Shown here: positions 18,392 to 27,595 of the stretch, piece after piece | How positions within the stretch are numbered: the stretch's first letter is position 1 | Layout: the number at the start of each line of letters is the position of its first letter | Origin: Nitrospiraceae bacterium | Lineage (GTDB): Bacteria; Nitrospirota; Nitrospiria; Nitrospirales; Nitrospiraceae | Assembly: GCA_013140715.1 (NCBI GenBank) | Contig: JABFSG010000030.1 | Coordinates: forward strand, 1-46,293 | Direction: 5' to 3' | DNA: 46,293 bases | The notes under the pieces: model-generated | Told to the model about the DNA's origin: nothing | The model's database searches: none | What the model saw: the letters and a program-made list of their open reading frames with translations, nothing else | Made by a program: the position numbers and the translations under genes

Positions 18392-19180
18392 TCATCGTCC
18401 CATCACCGCATTGATAAGGAACACCGGGTAGAGCGGTGCGATCGCAGCCGTAATGACCGGCATGATCATTTTTCCAGCCTCTGAGGCATCGCCCAGATGT
18501 TCGCGTGGCACAAATATGATGTCGTTTTCCTCCAATGCAAGGTTCCTCGACATATCGCCATAGGTAAACGCGCGAGCAAGATCGGCCATCAGAATGTTCG
18601 GCTTCGCAAGATTGCCTCCTCGAATCACCCGGACTTCCTCCATCAATGCCGTCTCTTGATACATGTCGACAGCGGCAAGGGCTTGCAGCACCGTCATGTG
18701 TCTCTGCATGGGCACCATTCCTGGCTTTTTGACATCTCCGAATACGAATACGCGCTTCACTTTTAATACTTTCTTCTTCAGGAGAACCTGCACACGGGGC
18801 TCCCGCATATAGGGTACGGCGGCGTCCTGAAGGCGGGATTCCGCTACAGCAGCGGTGATTCCTCCGACATTTACCTCCATAAACCCGACAGAAACGTTTC
18901 CGGTTTCTCTCACCACACTAGAAAACTTCTCCTCGCCTGCACCGCGACGAATCACCACCTCAAGAGTATCGCCTGTTTCAATAGGTGTTTCGGGGGTCGG
19001 AACGGTTTCATCGGCATATACATCTCCCTTCGACAGAGGGGGGATCGCCGCCCCAGTGGGACTGATGGCCGACGGTGGCAAGGACGAATTAGCCGGATTG
19101 TGGCATCCGAGAAACCCCATAGCGAAAATCGCACCAACACTCAGAAGTCCTATGAAGGCTCGAGGTATTAATCGTCGCAC
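18392..19180 (-). CDS. Wza-type polysaccharide export outer-membrane lipoprotein
   Basis: The product is about 262 residues. The N-terminus is a lipoprotein signal with a hydrophobic stretch ending at GFLGC, so the Cys would be lipidated. A Poly_export domain follows (GDTLEVVIRRGAGEEKFSS, AESRLQDAAVPYMREPRVQV), then an SLBB-like part with RVFVFGDVKKPGMVPM. It forms the outer-membrane channel that works with Wzc. I chose the GTG at 19180 because GGAGGGA stands six bases upstream; the longer ATG at 19213 would overlap the HD-GYP gene. Confidence 0.9.
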   Translation of the reverse strand: MRRLIPRAFIGLLSVGAIFAMGFLGCHNPANSSLPPSAISPTGAAIPPLSKGDVYADETVPTPETPIETGDTLEVVIRRGAGEEKFSSVVRETGNVSVGFMEVNVGGITAAVAESRLQDAAVPYMREPRVQVLLKKKVLKVKRVFVFGDVKKPGMVPMQRHMTVLQALAAVDMYQETALMEEVRVIRGGNLAKPNILMADLARAFTYGDMSRNLALEENDIIFVPREHLGDASEAGKMIMPVITAAIAPLYPVFLINAVMGR

Positions 19181-19199
19181 GCCATTCCCTCCACTTCTT

Positions 19200-20210
19200 C
19201 TATCGTCGATCAACCGATGGGACTACTTCCACAATATGCAGGGACGTTTCGGTTCGCATATCCACTATCCTCGTCTCAGATACGTGAGACGAGGCAGTCT
19301 GTGGTGAGACCTGTAAGATCGGACGCAGCGGGTACTGTCGGTTCAACTGAGATACGACCCCGGTCTCGCCGCTGTTTAGACGAACGATCGTACCTAAGGG
19401 ATAGACCGAAAGCTGGTCAACCAGGGCCTTCAATATATTGTATGGAAACGTCGTCTTGCCGTTTGCGAGGAGCGTGCAGACGGCCCGATGCGGCGACATA
19501 CCACGCCGATAGGGCCGTGAACCGGTCAGGCCGTCAAAGACATCTGCCAGTCCGATCACGAAAGCCATCTCATCGATCTGATTGCCGGTCAGCCGGTTAG
19601 GATAACCACTCCCATCCAATCGCTCATGTTCCTGGAGAAGGACTCTTCCTACCCATGGATAGACTTCGCACATGTCTTTGAACAAACGCGCTCCCTGCTG
19701 CGGATGCTCCCTTAAGGATTGGCGTTCTTCTTCCGATAACGGCCCGGGCTTATACACGAGAGAGTCCGGTATGCCGAACATGCCAAGGTCGTGCAGGAAT
19801 CCCGCTAACGCAACCTCTTCAAGCTTTGCCGCCTCGTATCGAAGCGCTTCCGCAATCTTCACACTGACAATTGCGACATTCACGGCATTGTTAACGAGAT
19901 AGTCTCCTCCATCATGTTGCAGAGCCGTCTGAACCAGCTTGTCATTGACTCCAAGAGAGGCCACGACACCGGATGCAATCCGGGACAACTCACCCAGCTG
20001 CCACGGTTTCCTCATCTGAACTGCTTGCTTAATGGCCTGAAGCTCTTGACAGGCCCATTGATACCAATCGGTCTCCGCAGGAGCAGATGAAGAAGTGAAG
20101 GATGGAAGAAAGGGATTCGTTTTCCCTGTCGAACTGGTGAGACCTATGCCATCAGGACTACCAGTTCCTGGACTCGACTGTTCTCGAATAAGATCTGTTA
20201 ACCTCGTCAC
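19200..20210 (-). CDS. Degenerate HD-GYP domain protein (c-di-GMP related)
   Basis: This 336-residue protein has a GTG start, a low-complexity Ser/Thr/Pro-rich N-terminus, and an HD-GYP domain at about residues 95-265. Key blocks are HDLGMFGIP (140-148), EHPQQGARLF, EHERLDGSGYP (194-204) and ADVFDGLT with SRPYR. Compared with active HD-GYP phosphodiesterases, the first metal His (HSxxVA) appears as Asn108, the Lys of HDxGK is Met144, and the first His of HHE is Glu194. So c-di-GMP binding may remain while hydrolysis is doubtful. The gene sits between the RHH regulator (44 bp) and wza, which suggests EPS control. Confidence 0.88.
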   Translation of the reverse strand: MTRLTDLIREQSSPGTGSPDGIGLTSSTGKTNPFLPSFTSSSAPAETDWYQWACQELQAIKQAVQMRKPWQLGELSRIASGVVASLGVNDKLVQTALQHDGGDYLVNNAVNVAIVSVKIAEALRYEAAKLEEVALAGFLHDLGMFGIPDSLVYKPGPLSEEERQSLREHPQQGARLFKDMCEVYPWVGRVLLQEHERLDGSGYPNRLTGNQIDEMAFVIGLADVFDGLTGSRPYRRGMSPHRAVCTLLANGKTTFPYNILKALVDQLSVYPLGTIVRLNSGETGVVSQLNRQYPLRPILQVSPQTASSHVSETRIVDMRTETSLHIVEVVPSVDRR

Positions 20211-20254
20211 AGCCCCCCCAGCTTTTCTCGTACGATCAGGTTTTTCACAAGCAA

Positions 20255-20440
20255 CTAGCGGCTATTCACTCGTTTGCCAACGGGAAAGGGTGTGGCAGAC
20301 TTCTCCTCCGACTTGGCAAATTCCCGTTCCAGCATTGCTCTGATGAAGCCGCTGGCCGTGTATCCCTGCTGTTTCAAGTTATCGAGCTGGGTTTTGAGTT
20401 CGGCTGGTAACTGAATCACAATTCGGACGAGGTTTGGCAT
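20255..20440 (-). CDS. Ribbon-helix-helix DNA-binding protein
   Basis: The 61-residue product has the ribbon-helix-helix plan: a short beta strand VRIVIQLP that would contact DNA as a dimer, helix 1 (AELKTQLDNLKQQG), a turn (YTAS) and helix 2 (GFIRAMLEREFAK). It resembles small CopG/Arc-type regulators. It is the first gene of the EPS locus, 44 bp ahead of the HD-GYP gene. AAGGGAGCTAAGGT stands just before the ATG. A perfect inverted repeat about 55-80 bases upstream is a likely operator for self-control. No toxin gene is beside it, so an antitoxin role is unlikely. Confidence 0.8.
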   Translation of the reverse strand: MPNLVRIVIQLPAELKTQLDNLKQQGYTASGFIRAMLEREFAKSEEKSATPFPVGKRVNSR

Positions 20441-20493
20441 ACCTTAGCTCCCTTGATAAAGACATACCTATGCAGATCCACCACGAAAGGATG

Positions 20494-20519
20494 CACATGC
20501 TATGCCTTGATAGCATGTG
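20494..20519. promoter_or_regulatory. Perfect 10-bp inverted repeat, candidate RHH operator
   Basis: The arms CACATGCTAT and ATAGCATGTG are exact reverse complements separated by six bases (GCCTTG). The site lies 54 bases upstream of the RHH gene start. A third copy of the half-site ATGCTAT is at 20547-20553. Small RHH repressors bind paired short half-sites near their own promoters, so this is a plausible operator. The repeat could instead be a transcript hairpin, but no U-run follows it. Confidence 0.55.
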
Positions 20520-20576
20520 ATGAAAGACGAACAATGTTGAGTACTTATGCTATAAAGCTTCCGCTGGATGTACAGG

Positions 20577-20596
20577 CAGGACAGAAATTCGTCCTG
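20577..20596. repeat. Short inverted repeat CAGGAC-N8-GTCCTG
   Basis: Six-base arms at 20577-20582 and 20591-20596 lie in the same 253-bp gap between comEC and the RHH gene. The rest of that gap (20441-20693) holds no convincing gene. It probably carries the EPS-locus promoter on the minus strand, but I cannot name the -35 and -10 elements with confidence. Confidence 0.35.
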
Positions 20597-20693
20597 GCAC
20601 GACATGAAATGTGCACTTCCCATAAGCTGGACTGACACAAAAAGTAGCGGCAGTACTCTGATTTTCCCTCAACATCTAGGATCAAGGTAGCGA

Positions 20694-23237
20694 TCAAAAA
20701 CGATCGCGCCATTGCCCCCAAACTCGATACCAGTTTGCCTGTTCGCAGGCCCACAGACACGAGGTGCTGTTCGTCGGCTGCCAGACTGAATCTCTCGCTC
20801 GATGCACCTGCAATCCTACGTCGTAAACTCTTCCGGTAAACCAGACCCCGCCGTCACGGTCGGTTCGCAACAACGTACTACCTTCCGACCCATAGGCATT
20901 CAAAACAGCTGCGGCAGGGTGTCTATAGGGATTATGCCGACCGGCTGAAAATACCGCATAGTGAGGATGCACCGCTGCCAGCCATTCACGATTCAATGAA
21001 CTGACTGCCCCGTGGTGAGGCACCTTGAGGACATCGATCGGACCTTGTACCGTTGAACCCATCATCCGTAACAAACCATCTCGCTCAACATCCGCGGCGA
21101 AGAGCATCGAATGGGTACTGCAAGTCAGACGCGTCACGACCGAGCGATTATTCAAGCGATGCCCATCCCGATGACTATCGTGAAGCGAGGCATCGTGCTG
21201 CTCAACCGCCGGAGGATTGATGACCAGCATACGACAGGGACCGGAGGACACAATCGCCTGTCCCTCACTGGCCACCCCTTCTTGCAGGCCTTGAATTGTC
21301 AGCGACTGCTGTAGCCGTCGATAGAACAATTCTTCGCGAGTCTCGCCGGATCCCCAGTAGTTCTTCACAACAAAGTGACGGATCACCCAAGCAAGGCCTC
21401 CGACATGATCGAGTTGAGGATGGGTGCCGATCACCTGATCGATAGTACGGATTCCACGGTTCCAGAGAAATGGCGCCACCACACTACGCCCCATGTCGAA
21501 CCGTTCATACGTCGCTCCTCCGTCAATCAGCACCACCTGTCCATCGGGCAACTCAACCACCGCGCTATCGCCTTGCCCGACATCCAGGAACGTGACGCGG
21601 AAGCGATCTCCATCAAGAAACATCCGTGGCGACCAGGCCCACCACAACAAGAGAAAGACCACTCCGGCACCTGCTACCAGCCGGAATACCCAGCTACCCG
21701 CTCTCACCCAGATCAATACAAGAGATCCATAAAACAACATCATGGCAGGGATCGAAGGAGCTGCCACATGCCATTCTCCTCCCGGTAACGTCGACACCAG
21801 GCGGACTGCATCGACAAAATAATCGAGAAGCCATTGATTCATTGAAGCCAAGGGCAAGAGGGCTCCTCCAACTACGACCTGCCAAATTCCGGCGCCAAGT
21901 CCGATCGGCACCAGTACAATTCCCATTATGGGGACAGCCAGCACATTGGTGAAAAGACCGAGCCACGGCAATTGATTGAAATAGTAAGCAACAAGAGGAA
22001 GAGTCACCACTGTGACCACCGCGCTCATAACCACGGCGTCTCTCCCCCAACGAGCGCAGGCTAGTAGCAGCGACTGATTGTTCGGATGCTCCTCCAGGCC
22101 ACTCTCAGTCGACCAAGACAGCCATCCGGCAATGGCGAAGACGGATAAAAAAGAGAGCTGGAATGAAATATCGAACAACGCCTGAGGGTCGTGCAGCAAG
22201 ATTCCCATCGCAGCGGCAGAGAGAGCGTGGAAGACACGCCGCTCCTGGCCAAGCCAGACCGCAAGCAGCCCCACCGCTACCATTAGCAACGACCGAACCG
22301 TAGCCAGCTCTGCCCCGGCTAAGCAGGCATAGCCCGCGACAGGGAAAATGGTACAAACAGCGGCAAGACGAGTTCGCGTGATTCTCCGAGACAGTGCAAG
22401 AAACCAATCCGCGGGCATCAGAAATATTACCCACCTGACAACCGTAAAGATGATCAGTGCGACGAGGCCCAAGTGGCTCCCTGAAATAGAAAGGAGATGA
22501 ACCGTGCCGGTTGCCATGAACTGATCGCGCAGATCTGGATCCAAATATCCTCGATCACCGATAATAATACCGACATAGAGCCCCAATGAAGGCTGCGGAA
22601 GGGTTTGCAGCGCGGCGAAGCGGATACTGGCCCTCCACCGGTCGAATTGATTCCAGATAGCCCACCAAACATGTGCACGCCCGGACTCAAGCAACTGCAC
22701 TGCATCCGAACCGGTTACTGTGGCAATCGCATCGATTCCTTGACGCTCAAGATACAGGGCATAGTCGAACCCACCGGGATTCAACGACCCGCTCGGGCTG
22801 CGCAACGTCGCTCGGAAGCCGATCCGATCGCCTTGAAAGAACATCCTTTCCGGTGTGCGCCAGGTCAGGCGAACATGCCTGGTTAATCCCGACCCGCCAA
22901 TTTGATGATCCGGCCTGACGATCATGACCAGTCGATCCGGCGACTGTTGTACAGGCGCCACGATACGACCGATCACTTCGACCGCCGCATCGGACGGATG
23001 CTCAACCATCGAAGCATCGCCGACCAGATTGACGGCCACTGCCCAATAGACGACTCCAGCCAAAAGCGCTCCATAGAGACAGGTAGCCTGCCTGGCGGAA
23101 ATCCGGTTAAACCGTTCGAGGGCAACGACGCTCAGCGAAGAGAGGAGAAGCAAGCACGAGATGGATAGAGGGAAATAAGAAACCTGCGATCCGGCAAGGA
23201 GGCCAGCAGTAAATGCGACAGAGAGGAGCGGTAGCAT
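20694..23237 (-). CDS. comEC: ComEC/Rec2 DNA-uptake channel
   Basis: The 847-residue protein has the full ComEC layout. There is an N-terminal membrane part with an OB-like DUF4131 segment, a central Competence domain with the signature HLLSISGSHLGLVALI, and a C-terminal metallo-beta-lactamase-like domain starting VTFLDVGQGDSAVVELP. The metal site reads THPQLDHVGG. In transformable bacteria it passes single-stranded DNA across the inner membrane. GAGGGAGG lies just before the ATG, 28 bases after glmM. No other com gene is near, and its place as last gene of a housekeeping run suggests transcription with glmM. Confidence 0.93.
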   Translation of the reverse strand: MLPLLSVAFTAGLLAGSQVSYFPLSISCLLLLSSLSVVALERFNRISARQATCLYGALLAGVVYWAVAVNLVGDASMVEHPSDAAVEVIGRIVAPVQQSPDRLVMIVRPDHQIGGSGLTRHVRLTWRTPERMFFQGDRIGFRATLRSPSGSLNPGGFDYALYLERQGIDAIATVTGSDAVQLLESGRAHVWWAIWNQFDRWRASIRFAALQTLPQPSLGLYVGIIIGDRGYLDPDLRDQFMATGTVHLLSISGSHLGLVALIIFTVVRWVIFLMPADWFLALSRRITRTRLAAVCTIFPVAGYACLAGAELATVRSLLMVAVGLLAVWLGQERRVFHALSAAAMGILLHDPQALFDISFQLSFLSVFAIAGWLSWSTESGLEEHPNNQSLLLACARWGRDAVVMSAVVTVVTLPLVAYYFNQLPWLGLFTNVLAVPIMGIVLVPIGLGAGIWQVVVGGALLPLASMNQWLLDYFVDAVRLVSTLPGGEWHVAAPSIPAMMLFYGSLVLIWVRAGSWVFRLVAGAGVVFLLLWWAWSPRMFLDGDRFRVTFLDVGQGDSAVVELPDGQVVLIDGGATYERFDMGRSVVAPFLWNRGIRTIDQVIGTHPQLDHVGGLAWVIRHFVVKNYWGSGETREELFYRRLQQSLTIQGLQEGVASEGQAIVSSGPCRMLVINPPAVEQHDASLHDSHRDGHRLNNRSVVTRLTCSTHSMLFAADVERDGLLRMMGSTVQGPIDVLKVPHHGAVSSLNREWLAAVHPHYAVFSAGRHNPYRHPAAAVLNAYGSEGSTLLRTDRDGGVWFTGRVYDVGLQVHRARDSVWQPTNSTSCLWACEQANWYRVWGQWRDRF

Positions 23238-23265
23238 GAGCCTCCCTCAATGGAAGGCGACGGCC

Positions 23266-24615
23266 CTAACCTAAATGAGTCCTGACGACGTGGACAAGGT
23301 GATCGGCGACTTCACGAATCTGCTCCTCACATTCCCCTTCAACCATCACCCTCAAAAGCGGTTCAGTGCCAGAGTACCGCACCAATACGCGTCCGCTACC
23401 GTTGAGACGCTGTTCACTTTCAGAAATCGCGCGTTGCAGTTCAGGAACCTTGTCCAGATGCGGCTTCTGCGTCACATTCACATTGAGTAGGATTTGTGGT
23501 ACCGCTGTCATGGCCTGGGCCAGCGTAGACAAGGGCTTCTCCGTACGTTTCATCAGCGACAGGACTTGCAATGCCGAAATCAAGCCATCCCCGGTTGTAT
23601 TATGATCCAGGAAAATGAAATGACCGGACTGCTCTCCTCCAAAATTGTAGCCTTCGGCTGACATGCGTTCGAGCAAGTATCTATCACCGACGGCAGTCCG
23701 TGCCAGAGCGATTCCTGCTTTGGTCATGGCGAGTTCCAAACCAAAATTGCTCATCACTGTTCCCACCACTGTCTGTTTCGCCAATTGCCCCTGGCGGTGC
23801 AGATCGAGTGCCAGCATCGCCATAACATGATCACCGTCCACCACACGACCCTGTTCGCACACGAAGATGGCGCGATCGGCATCCCCGTCCAGAGCCAACC
23901 CAATGTGAGCGCCCTGCTCTCGAACCACTTTCTGCAGCAGTTCAGGATGTACCGCACCACAACCGGCATTGATATTCATCCCGTCCGGCTTGTTGCCGAT
24001 CACTTCGACCTTTGCCCCGAGCTCGCGCAACACCGTTGGCGCAACCTTGTATGCTGCGCCATTGGCACAATCGACCACCACTTTGATTCCCTGAAAATCC
24101 AGCTCCTTTGGAAGAGATCGCTTGACGAATTCGATGTAACGTCCTTCGGCATCGTCGATTCGGTAGGCCTTCCCAATAGCATCAGCCGTCGGCCTGAGGT
24201 GGGCAATCTCGTTCGAAACGATGAGACTCTCAATCCGAGATTCCATTTCATCAGGGAGCTTGAATCCGTCGTTTGAGAAAAACTTGATGCCATTATCCTG
24301 GTAGGGATTGTGCGAGGCAGAGATCATGACCCCGGCATCGGCACGGAGGCTCCTCGTCAAGAATGCAATTGCAGGCGTCGGCAATGGACCGACCAGCAAC
24401 ACATCGACCCCCATCGAGCAGATCCCTGAGGTCAATGCCGACTCCAACATATAACCGGAGATGCGAGTATCCTTGCCGATCACAATCTGATGGCGCCCCG
24501 ATCGCCGCATAAACAAATGCGCCGCAGCCCTTCCCAACTGCATCGCCATTTCACTGGTCATGGGATCGAGGTTGGCGACCCCTCGAACCCCGTCGGTACC
24601 GAACAATTTACGCAT
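23266..24615 (-). CDS. glmM: Phosphoglucosamine mutase
   Basis: This 449-residue enzyme turns glucosamine-6-phosphate into glucosamine-1-phosphate on the way to UDP-GlcNAc for peptidoglycan and LPS. It begins [15 protein letters not shown]. The active-site serine is in [17 protein letters not shown], the metal loop is DGDADRAIF, the sugar loop is GGEQSGH, and the phosphate-binding loop [15 protein letters not shown] is near the end. The length is normal for the family. Its start overlaps the end of folP by 8 bases, the order folP-glmM being common in bacteria. Confidence 0.97.
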   Translation of the reverse strand: MRKLFGTDGVRGVANLDPMTSEMAMQLGRAAAHLFMRRSGRHQIVIGKDTRISGYMLESALTSGICSMGVDVLLVGPLPTPAIAFLTRSLRADAGVMISASHNPYQDNGIKFFSNDGFKLPDEMESRIESLIVSNEIAHLRPTADAIGKAYRIDDAEGRYIEFVKRSLPKELDFQGIKVVVDCANGAAYKVAPTVLRELGAKVEVIGNKPDGMNINAGCGAVHPELLQKVVREQGAHIGLALDGDADRAIFVCEQGRVVDGDHVMAMLALDLHRQGQLAKQTVVGTVMSNFGLELAMTKAGIALARTAVGDRYLLERMSAEGYNFGGEQSGHFIFLDHNTTGDGLISALQVLSLMKRTEKPLSTLAQAMTAVPQILLNVNVTQKPHLDKVPELQRAISESEQRLNGSGRVLVRYSGTEPLLRVMVEGECEEQIREVADHLVHVVRTHLG

Positions 24616-25507
24616 GTTGTGCTTTCCCTGATATGATCGTCCGTTGACTGATCGCCGCTGTCACCTGGACCACATCCTTCATGTTCCTCACGTCATGGAC
24701 GCGAAGAATTGTCGCTCCACGATCCACTGCCATTGCCACCGCCGCTGCCGTGGCCCACTGTCGGTCCTGAGCCGGCCTGGTTATAAGCTGCCCAAGAAAT
24801 GATTTTTGCGAGACCCCGACGAGCAATGCACATTCATACTGCATGAAGCGATGCAATTCAGCAATCAACGTAAGATTATGTTGCAGCAGCTTACCAAAAC
24901 CAATACCTGGATCAAGAATGATTTGTCTTCGTGCAATGCCATGTGCCATTGCAAAACGAATTCGTTCTTCAAAAAAGTCGGAGATTTCCCCGACCACATC
25001 GTCATAGCATGGAGCCTGCTGCATCGTACGAGGCGTACCGTTCATATGCATCAGGACGATTCCAGCGCCCGTGCGGGCAACCACATCGACCATCGCCCTG
25101 TCGCCTCGTAACGCTGTCACATCGTTCACGAGAACAGCCCCTGCGTCGAGGGCCGCTTGTGCGACAACAGCTTTTGAAGTATCGATTGAAATCGGAACCG
25201 TGACGGCTTTTGCAATCGCGGTCACGACGGGAATTGCGCGACGACACTCTTCTGCCTCACTCACTACATCGGCACCTGGACGCGTGGACTCTGCGCCGAT
25301 ATCCAGCAGGTCAGCCCCTTCTTCTACCAAACGAACCGCATGGGCCACTGCCGTGCCTGCGTCAAAATAGCGGCCTCCGTCGTAAAACGAATCGGGTGTC
25401 ACATTGACGACACCCATAATTAATGGTCGAGCCGAGCAATCGATCAGCCGATCTTTGGCCTGTCGCACTAAGACTTTAGGCTGTAACAACAAACGACGGT
25501 GCTCCAT
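24608..25507 (-). CDS. folP: Dihydropteroate synthase
   Basis: The 299-residue product makes dihydropteroate from p-aminobenzoate and a pterin diphosphate in folate synthesis. The pterin-site motif is [16 protein letters not shown] near residue 30, followed by [42 protein letters not shown] and [10 protein letters not shown]. The catalytic end has [11 protein letters not shown]. No good ribosome-binding sequence precedes the ATG at 25507, so an internal start is possible; the 30 residues before the motif are normal in the family. It lies after ftsH with a 175-bp gap. Confidence 0.95.
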   Translation of the reverse strand: MEHRRLLLQPKVLVRQAKDRLIDCSARPLIMGVVNVTPDSFYDGGRYFDAGTAVAHAVRLVEEGADLLDIGAESTRPGADVVSEAEECRRAIPVVTAIAKAVTVPISIDTSKAVVAQAALDAGAVLVNDVTALRGDRAMVDVVARTGAGIVLMHMNGTPRTMQQAPCYDDVVGEISDFFEERIRFAMAHGIARRQIILDPGIGFGKLLQHNLTLIAELHRFMQYECALLVGVSQKSFLGQLITRPAQDRQWATAAAVAMAVDRGATILRVHDVRNMKDVVQVTAAISQRTIISGKAQHA

Positions 25508-25632
25508 GTAATAGCGTCAACAACCCAAACCAGCCGCATACTGTGGATGGTGTTAGGGCATGCAGCAGCTCAGCTCAGCACACCACACAAAAGAAGGACT
25601 CCCTTCTCTCTATTCGTATTTCAGATGTACGG

Positions 25633-25666
25633 CCCGAGGCGCCAATGCCCTGAATGGCGCCCCGGG
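25633..25666 (-). terminator. Strong hairpin after ftsH, no U-run
   Basis: On the minus strand the arms CCCGGGGCGCCA and TGGCGCCTCGGG pair over twelve positions with one G-U and a loop of ten bases. It starts about 17 bases after the ftsH stop. No T-run follows, so it may be a 3'-end stabiliser or a weak terminator that lowers folP expression rather than a full terminator. The rest of this 175-bp gap shows nothing clear. Confidence 0.5.
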
Positions 25667-25682
25667 AATAGCGATGCAGAAT

Positions 25683-27494
25683 TTAGGCAGGAACCGGTTG
25701 GGATGTTGGCTGTATGAGTATGTTATCGATATCGGACGAGTCGAGAACTTCTTTCTCCAAAAGGGCCTCTGCCAATCTCTTCAGAGTGGCCATATTTTCT
25801 GTGAGCAACCGCTTCGCTCGCTCATAATTTTCAGTCACAAGTCGTTTGACTTCCTCGTCGATCTCCCTGGCGATATGTTCGCTGAAGTCTCGCTGGCTGC
25901 CGAGCTCTCGTCCAAGAAACACCTGTTCGTTGTGTTTGCCGAAAGTCAGGGGTCCCATCTTTTCACTCATTCCCCACTCACAGACCATCTTTCTGGCGAG
26001 ATCCGTTGCCCGCTCGATGTCATTCCCTGCTCCGGTCGTCATATCCTTCAAGACCAACTCTTCTGCCACGCGGCCTCCCATGAGGATGGCGAGCTGGTTG
26101 TACAGATACACCTTCGAATAACCATGCCGATCGTCGGTGGGGAGTTGCATCGTCACGCCTAACGCGCGGCCCCGAGGAATAATCGTCACCTTATGCACAG
26201 GGTCCGTTCCAGGAATCAGTTTGGCGATCAGCGCATGCCCTGCTTCATGATAGGCTGTCGTCCGTTTCTCCTCATCGCTCAAGATCAGACTTTTCCGTTC
26301 AGCCCCCATCAGCACTTTGTCTTTCGCCATTTCAAAATCGATGACTTCCACTTCCTTCTTACTGAGTCTCGCAGCCCATAGTGCCGCTTCATTGACCAGA
26401 TTTTCCAGATCGGCGCCTGAGAAGCCCGGTGTGCCTCGCGCAATTTTTTCAAGATCCACATTCGTCGCGATCGGAACTTTCTTCGCATGCACCTTCAGAA
26501 TCTCACTACGGCCCTTCAAATCAGGTCGATTCACCACAACCTGTCGATCAAAACGACCGGGCCTGAGCAAAGCAGGGTCCAATACATCAGGCCGGTTGGT
26601 TGCCGCGACCAAGATCACTCCTTCTGTCGTGTCAAACCCATCCATCTCCACGAGCAATTGATTGAGCGTCTGTTCGCGCTCGTCATGGCCGCCACCCAAT
26701 CCTGCTCCCCGCAGCCGGCCAACGGCATCGATCTCATCGATAAAAATAATGCAGGGAGCATGCTTTTTCCCCTGCTCGAAGAGATCGCGAACCCGGGATG
26801 CTCCGACGCCGACAAACATTTCCACGAAATCCGATCCGCTGATACTGAAGAACGGCACCGCGGCTTCACCGGCAATGGCTTTGGCCAACAGGGTCTTCCC
26901 TGTACCGGGAGGCCCAACAATCAAGACACCCTTGGGAATGCGGCCGCCGAGCTTTTGGAACTTGCGAGGATCCTTGAGAAACTCGATGATCTCCAATACC
27001 TCGTCCTTGGCTTCATCGATACCTGCCACGTCGGAGAACAGCACCTTTTTGCGCTCTTCCGTCAACAACCGAGCACGGCTCTTCCCAAATGAGAGAGCCT
27101 TGTTGCCCCCCATCTGCATCTGGCGCATCAAGAAGAACCACAGCCCCAGGAACAGGACAAACGGTCCCCAGGTCACAAGGAAGGTGATATACCAGGGGCT
27201 TTCTTCCGGTGGTTTTGCCTCAATCTGCACACCCTTATCCCGCAAGAGCTGCACGAGTTCTGGATATTCCACTGAATAGGTTCGAATGTGGGTCTTGTCT
27301 TTCAGAATCGCGCTGATATGGCTGGCTTTGATGATAACCCGTTCGATCTCGCCCTTGTCGAGTTTGGTCATGAACTCACTGAAAATCACTTCTTCTTCAG
27401 GTTCATGATGGGGCACACTGAACAGGTTGAACAACAGAATCATGAAGAGGCCGACGACGACCCAGAAAAGTATATTCTTTGTCCTGGAATTCAT
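25683..27494 (-). CDS. ftsH: ATP-dependent zinc metalloprotease FtsH
   Basis: From the ATG at 27494 the protein is 603 residues, normal for FtsH. Two spans bracket a periplasmic part: the first at about residues 6-24, the second in [19 protein letters not shown]. The AAA domain has Walker A GPPGTGKT, Walker [10 protein letters not shown] and the pore loop [10 protein letters not shown]. The protease site is HEAGH. It degrades misfolded membrane proteins and short-lived regulators. AAGGAG seven bases upstream supports this start over the 9-residue longer form at 27521. Confidence 0.97.
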   Translation of the reverse strand: MNSRTKNILFWVVVGLFMILLFNLFSVPHHEPEEEVIFSEFMTKLDKGEIERVIIKASHISAILKDKTHIRTYSVEYPELVQLLRDKGVQIEAKPPEESPWYITFLVTWGPFVLFLGLWFFLMRQMQMGGNKALSFGKSRARLLTEERKKVLFSDVAGIDEAKDEVLEIIEFLKDPRKFQKLGGRIPKGVLIVGPPGTGKTLLAKAIAGEAAVPFFSISGSDFVEMFVGVGASRVRDLFEQGKKHAPCIIFIDEIDAVGRLRGAGLGGGHDEREQTLNQLLVEMDGFDTTEGVILVAATNRPDVLDPALLRPGRFDRQVVVNRPDLKGRSEILKVHAKKVPIATNVDLEKIARGTPGFSGADLENLVNEAALWAARLSKKEVEVIDFEMAKDKVLMGAERKSLILSDEEKRTTAYHEAGHALIAKLIPGTDPVHKVTIIPRGRALGVTMQLPTDDRHGYSKVYLYNQLAILMGGRVAEELVLKDMTTGAGNDIERATDLARKMVCEWGMSEKMGPLTFGKHNEQVFLGRELGSQRDFSEHIAREIDEEVKRLVTENYERAKRLLTENMATLKRLAEALLEKEVLDSSDIDNILIQPTSQPVPA

Positions 27495-27514
27495 CCAGAT
27501 CTCCTTGTGGATGG

Positions 27515-27549
27515 CACGCACATGGTCAGAACGACCGTGAACGTGCGTG
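27515..27549 (-). promoter_or_regulatory. Nested inverted repeat in the ftsH leader
   Basis: On the minus strand CACGCAC and GTGCGTG are perfect 7-base arms enclosing a smaller GGTC-GTTCT-GACC repeat. It lies between hpt and ftsH. It could be an operator, a leader hairpin in read-through transcripts from hpt, or chance. It abuts the possible -10 box, so a transcript starting from that promoter would not contain both arms. Confidence 0.35.
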
Positions 27550-27579
27550 ATATTACCACAGGCTCATTCAAACTGACAA
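27550..27579 (-). promoter_or_regulatory. ftsH: Possible sigma-70 promoter for ftsH
   Basis: The minus strand has TTGTCA (27579-27574) and TAATAT (27555-27550) separated by 18 bases, upstream of the ftsH ribosome-binding site. The first matches five of six consensus bases and the second four of six. It would let ftsH be expressed apart from tilS-hpt, as in many bacteria. Confidence 0.4.
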
Positions 27580-27595
27580 CCGTGCGGCCCAAGAT

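Noticed and set aside
20453..20635. A 60-codon plus-strand frame in the comEC-RHH gap
   Set aside because: It has no good ribosome-binding site, reads over the palindrome and shows no protein-like pattern.
20640..20693. A weak hairpin with TTTTT after comEC
   Set aside because: The stem AGTA/TACT is only four base pairs, too short to call a terminator.
26487..27279. Two overlapping 200-codon plus-strand frames
   Set aside because: Both are antisense to the AAA domain of ftsH.
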